Shown piece after piece: positions 7,783 through 9,483 of a DNA stretch of 9,483 bases (positions are counted from its first letter, which is position 1; each line of letters starts with the position of its first letter). The position numbers and the translations under genes were made by a program. The stretch is from positions 1 through 9,483 of the forward strand of contig DOEU01000097.1 of the NCBI GenBank assembly GCA_003532555.1, in the 5' to 3' direction. This DNA comes from Verrucomicrobiota bacterium. Its GTDB lineage: Bacteria > Verrucomicrobiota > Kiritimatiellia > Kiritimatiellales > Pontiellaceae. Below the pieces are notes generated by a model that saw only the letters and a program-made list of their open reading frames with translations, did not search any database and was not told where the DNA came from.

Positions 7783-8205
7783 ATGGCAAAAGTAGTTTCA
7801 GGATATATCAAGTTGCAGATCCCAGCCGGGCAAGCCAACCCAGCTCCACCAGTGGGCCCAGCATTGGGGCAGCACGGTGTGAATATTATGGAGTTTTGTA
7901 AGGCGTATAATGCTGCGACACAGGATCAAGCGGGCATGGTAATTCCGGTTGTGATCACGGTATATGAAGATCGAAGTTTTTCATTTGAGACAAAGAGTCC
8001 TCCAGCGGCTGTGCTACTAAAAAAGGCAGCAGGGTTGGCGAAAGGATCCGGCATCCCCAACCGCGATAAGGTTGGAAAAGTTACGCGTGCACAACTCGAA
8101 GAGATTGTTGAAACAAAGAAAAATGATTTGAATGCGAGTGATATGGATGCAGCCGTACGAATCATTGCGGGCACGGCGCGCAGCATGGGAATTGAGGTAG
8201 AGTAA
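7783..8205 (+). CDS. rplK: 50S ribosomal protein L11 (uL11)
   Basis: A 140-residue uL11, the GTPase-associated centre protein at the base of the L7/L12 stalk that binds 23S rRNA helices 43/44. The N-terminal domain has the thiostrepton-region prolines in [20 protein letters not shown] (14-33) and the hinge around 70; the C-terminal RNA-binding domain ends with the family signature [13 protein letters not shown]. The start follows TTGAGGTAAAG. Only 19 bases separate it from nusG, leaving little room for an L1-binding leader such as the one known before E. coli rplK. Confidence 0.98.
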   Translation: MAKVVSGYIKLQIPAGQANPAPPVGPALGQHGVNIMEFCKAYNAATQDQAGMVIPVVITVYEDRSFSFETKSPPAAVLLKKAAGLAKGSGIPNRDKVGKVTRAQLEEIVETKKNDLNASDMDAAVRIIAGTARSMGIEVE

Positions 8206-8207
8206 TC

Positions 8208-8900
8208 ATGGGACGTGGAAAGAAATATGTAGCGGTCAGCGAGAAGGTTGATCGTGATACAAATTATGAATTGCACTCAGCGATCTCTTTTTTGAAAGAG
8301 AACGCAACAGCTAAGTTTGACGAGACGATTGAGTTTGCGTTTCGAATGGGTGTAGATCCGAGCAAGTCTGATCAAGCTATTCGTTCAACGGTGGCATTAC
8401 CTCATGGAACGGGTAAAGATGTGCGCGTTATTGTATTTGCAACAGGTGATGCGGCGGAGTCGGCTCGTGAAGCGGGTGCAACAGAAGTGGGGTTTGAAGA
8501 GTTGATCAAGAAGGTTCAAGATGGGTGGACCAATTTCGATGCAGCGGTTGCTACACCGGATGCCATGAAAGAAGTGCGGAAAGTTGCACGTGTTCTTGGA
8601 CCGCGTGGATTAATGCCTAATCCAAAAACAGGTACGGTTTCAGAAGATACAGCTTCGGCGGTTACGCAGTTAAAAGCGGGCCGTGTGGAGTTTCGGATGG
8701 ATCGGAATGGAAATATTGCAGTTCCATTTGGAAAGCGTTCTTTTGAAGAGGCGGCGTTGTTGGAAAACGCACAAGCGGTTGTGGATGCGCTAAATGTAGC
8801 TCGTCCCGCGAGTGCGAAGGGTACATATATTAAACGTTGCACGGTCTCTAGTACGATGGGGCCGGGGTTGCGGATAGCGCTTAAAGAAGTTTCTGCGTAA
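8208..8900 (+). CDS. rplA: 50S ribosomal protein L1 (uL1)
   Basis: A 230-residue uL1, which forms the mobile L1 stalk at the E site and in other bacteria represses its own operon. The N-terminal part (FDETIEFAFRMGVDPSKSDQAIR) and the family signature LGPRGLMPNPKTGTV at 130-144 are clear, and the C-terminal domain includes TYIKRCTVSSTMGPGLRI. Two bases separate its ATG from the rplK stop, and its ribosome-binding site (GAGGTAGAG) lies inside the end of rplK, so the two are translated in concert. Confidence 0.98.
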   Translation: MGRGKKYVAVSEKVDRDTNYELHSAISFLKENATAKFDETIEFAFRMGVDPSKSDQAIRSTVALPHGTGKDVRVIVFATGDAAESAREAGATEVGFEELIKKVQDGWTNFDAAVATPDAMKEVRKVARVLGPRGLMPNPKTGTVSEDTASAVTQLKAGRVEFRMDRNGNIAVPFGKRSFEEAALLENAQAVVDALNVARPASAKGTYIKRCTVSSTMGPGLRIALKEVSA

Positions 8901-8920
8901 GCGAAGAAGGGAAGAATCTG

Positions 8921-9451
8921 ATGAAACCGGAAGAAAAAGGAGTTCGTCCAGAAAAAGCAGCGATGGCGGTGGAAATTAGTGAGCGGGTTGAAAACACGCT
9001 TTACATGATCATTGCGGACTACAAGGGAATGGATATGCCAACAACGACAGCATTGAAAGATTCCTTACGGGAAAACGGAGCTGAGTATAGCGTGGTAAAG
9101 AACCGGATGTTATCTCGGGCGGTCGAAGGAGATATACAAGAGTTGCTTCAAGGGCAGTCTGCTATGATTTATGGTAATGGCGATGTGGTAGAAGTTGCAA
9201 AGGTGATTCAATCGTTCACGAAAAAAAATGCGCAACCGGTGATTCGTGGCGGAGTGGTTGAAGGAAAAAGTATTTCAGCTGATGAAGTGAACCAGTTGGC
9301 AAAGCTGCCAGCGAAAGAGGTATTGCAGGCAATGTTGCTTGGCACATTGCAAGCACCGAAGGCTCAGTTGGTAGGCGTGATGAATAATAAAGTGTCCAGT
9401 TTGGTTTATGTACTAGATGCGGTGCGTAGTAAAAAAGAGCAAGAAGGTTAA
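8921..9451 (+). CDS. rplJ: 50S ribosomal protein L10 (uL10)
   Basis: A 176-residue uL10, the stalk base that holds L7/L12 dimers. The N-terminal rRNA-binding domain contains the typical YKGMDMPTTTALKDSLRENG and YSVVKNRML segments; the C-terminal helix (about 140-172) would bind L7/L12. ATG 8921 follows GAAGGGAAG; ATG 8963 (residue 15) is a less likely start because the residues before it fit the family. The 20-base gap to rplA is too short for the long L10 leader seen in E. coli and Bacillus, so any autoregulation must use RNA inside rplA or another mechanism. Confidence 0.97.
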   Translation: MKPEEKGVRPEKAAMAVEISERVENTLYMIIADYKGMDMPTTTALKDSLRENGAEYSVVKNRMLSRAVEGDIQELLQGQSAMIYGNGDVVEVAKVIQSFTKKNAQPVIRGGVVEGKSISADEVNQLAKLPAKEVLQAMLLGTLQAPKAQLVGVMNNKVSSLVYVLDAVRSKKEQEG

Positions 9452-9454
9452 CGT

Positions 9455-9474
9455 TGTCGAATAGACAGTTTTTT
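9455..9474 (+). terminator. weak hairpin with T6 between rplJ and the next gene, possible attenuator
   Basis: TGTC (9455-9458) pairs with GACA (9464-9467) around a five-base loop, extendable by two G-T pairs, and six T follow at 9469-9474. The stem is short, so this is at best a partial terminator, just before the ribosome-binding site of the following gene. Confidence 0.25.
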
Positions 9475-9477
9475 AAT

Positions 9478-9483
9478 GGAGGT
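9478..9483 (+). promoter_or_regulatory. Shine-Dalgarno site of the next gene (expected rplL)
   Basis: The window ends with GGAGGT, a near-perfect Shine-Dalgarno site placed 27 bases after rplJ. The gene it serves lies beyond the edge; rplL (L7/L12) is expected from the conserved order. The ATG at 9476 overlaps this site and is probably not a start. Confidence 0.7.

Overview
The window reads as a bacterial chromosome segment from the PVC (Planctomycetes-Verrucomicrobia-Chlamydiae) side of the tree, most plausibly a Verrucomicrobiota, Kiritimatiellota or Lentisphaerota member. This rests on a secreted formylglycine-type sulfatase, a secreted protein with an SHD1-like N-terminal domain, a membrane-anchored von Willebrand A-like protein, and the general look of the ribosomal proteins. 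The placement is inference; no rRNA is present.

Layout. (1) 1-1113, minus strand: maf (nucleotide pyrophosphatase) followed by the 5' part of a GltD-like FAD/Fe-S oxidoreductase that runs off the window. (2) 1166-1282, plus strand: a good promoter and tRNA-Thr(UGU). (3) 1433-5128, plus strand: an accessory block with a secreted sulfatase, then a translationally coupled pair (SHD1-like secreted protein and TonB-like-anchored degenerate VWA protein). (4) 5156-9483, plus strand: the classic translation/transcription cluster: promoter, tRNA-Thr(GGU), tuf, rpmG, tRNA-Trp(CCA), secE, nusG, rplK, rplA, rplJ and the Shine-Dalgarno site of the next gene, almost certainly rplL.

How the genes work together. 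Block 4 supplies EF-Tu, the SecE translocon subunit, the NusG elongation factor and the L11/L1/L10 parts of the large subunit (uL11, L1 stalk and the base of the L7/L12 stalk), with tRNA-Thr and tRNA-Trp in the same transcription direction and probably processed out of longer transcripts. Block 3 looks like envelope or extracellular functions unrelated to translation.

Most notable: the EF-Tu has a switch I (effector loop) that departs strongly from the near-invariant bacterial sequence, with a clean net five-residue insertion just before the Mg-coordinating threonine, while every other GTPase motif is intact. Second, the two tRNA-Thr genes (UGU and GGU) correspond to the outer members of the E. 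coli thrU-tyrU-glyT-thrT-tufB cluster, but here about 4 kb of accessory genes lie between them. Third, the coupled SHD1/VWA-like pair has no function I can assign. No CRISPR array, insertion sequence, integrase or phage gene is visible.
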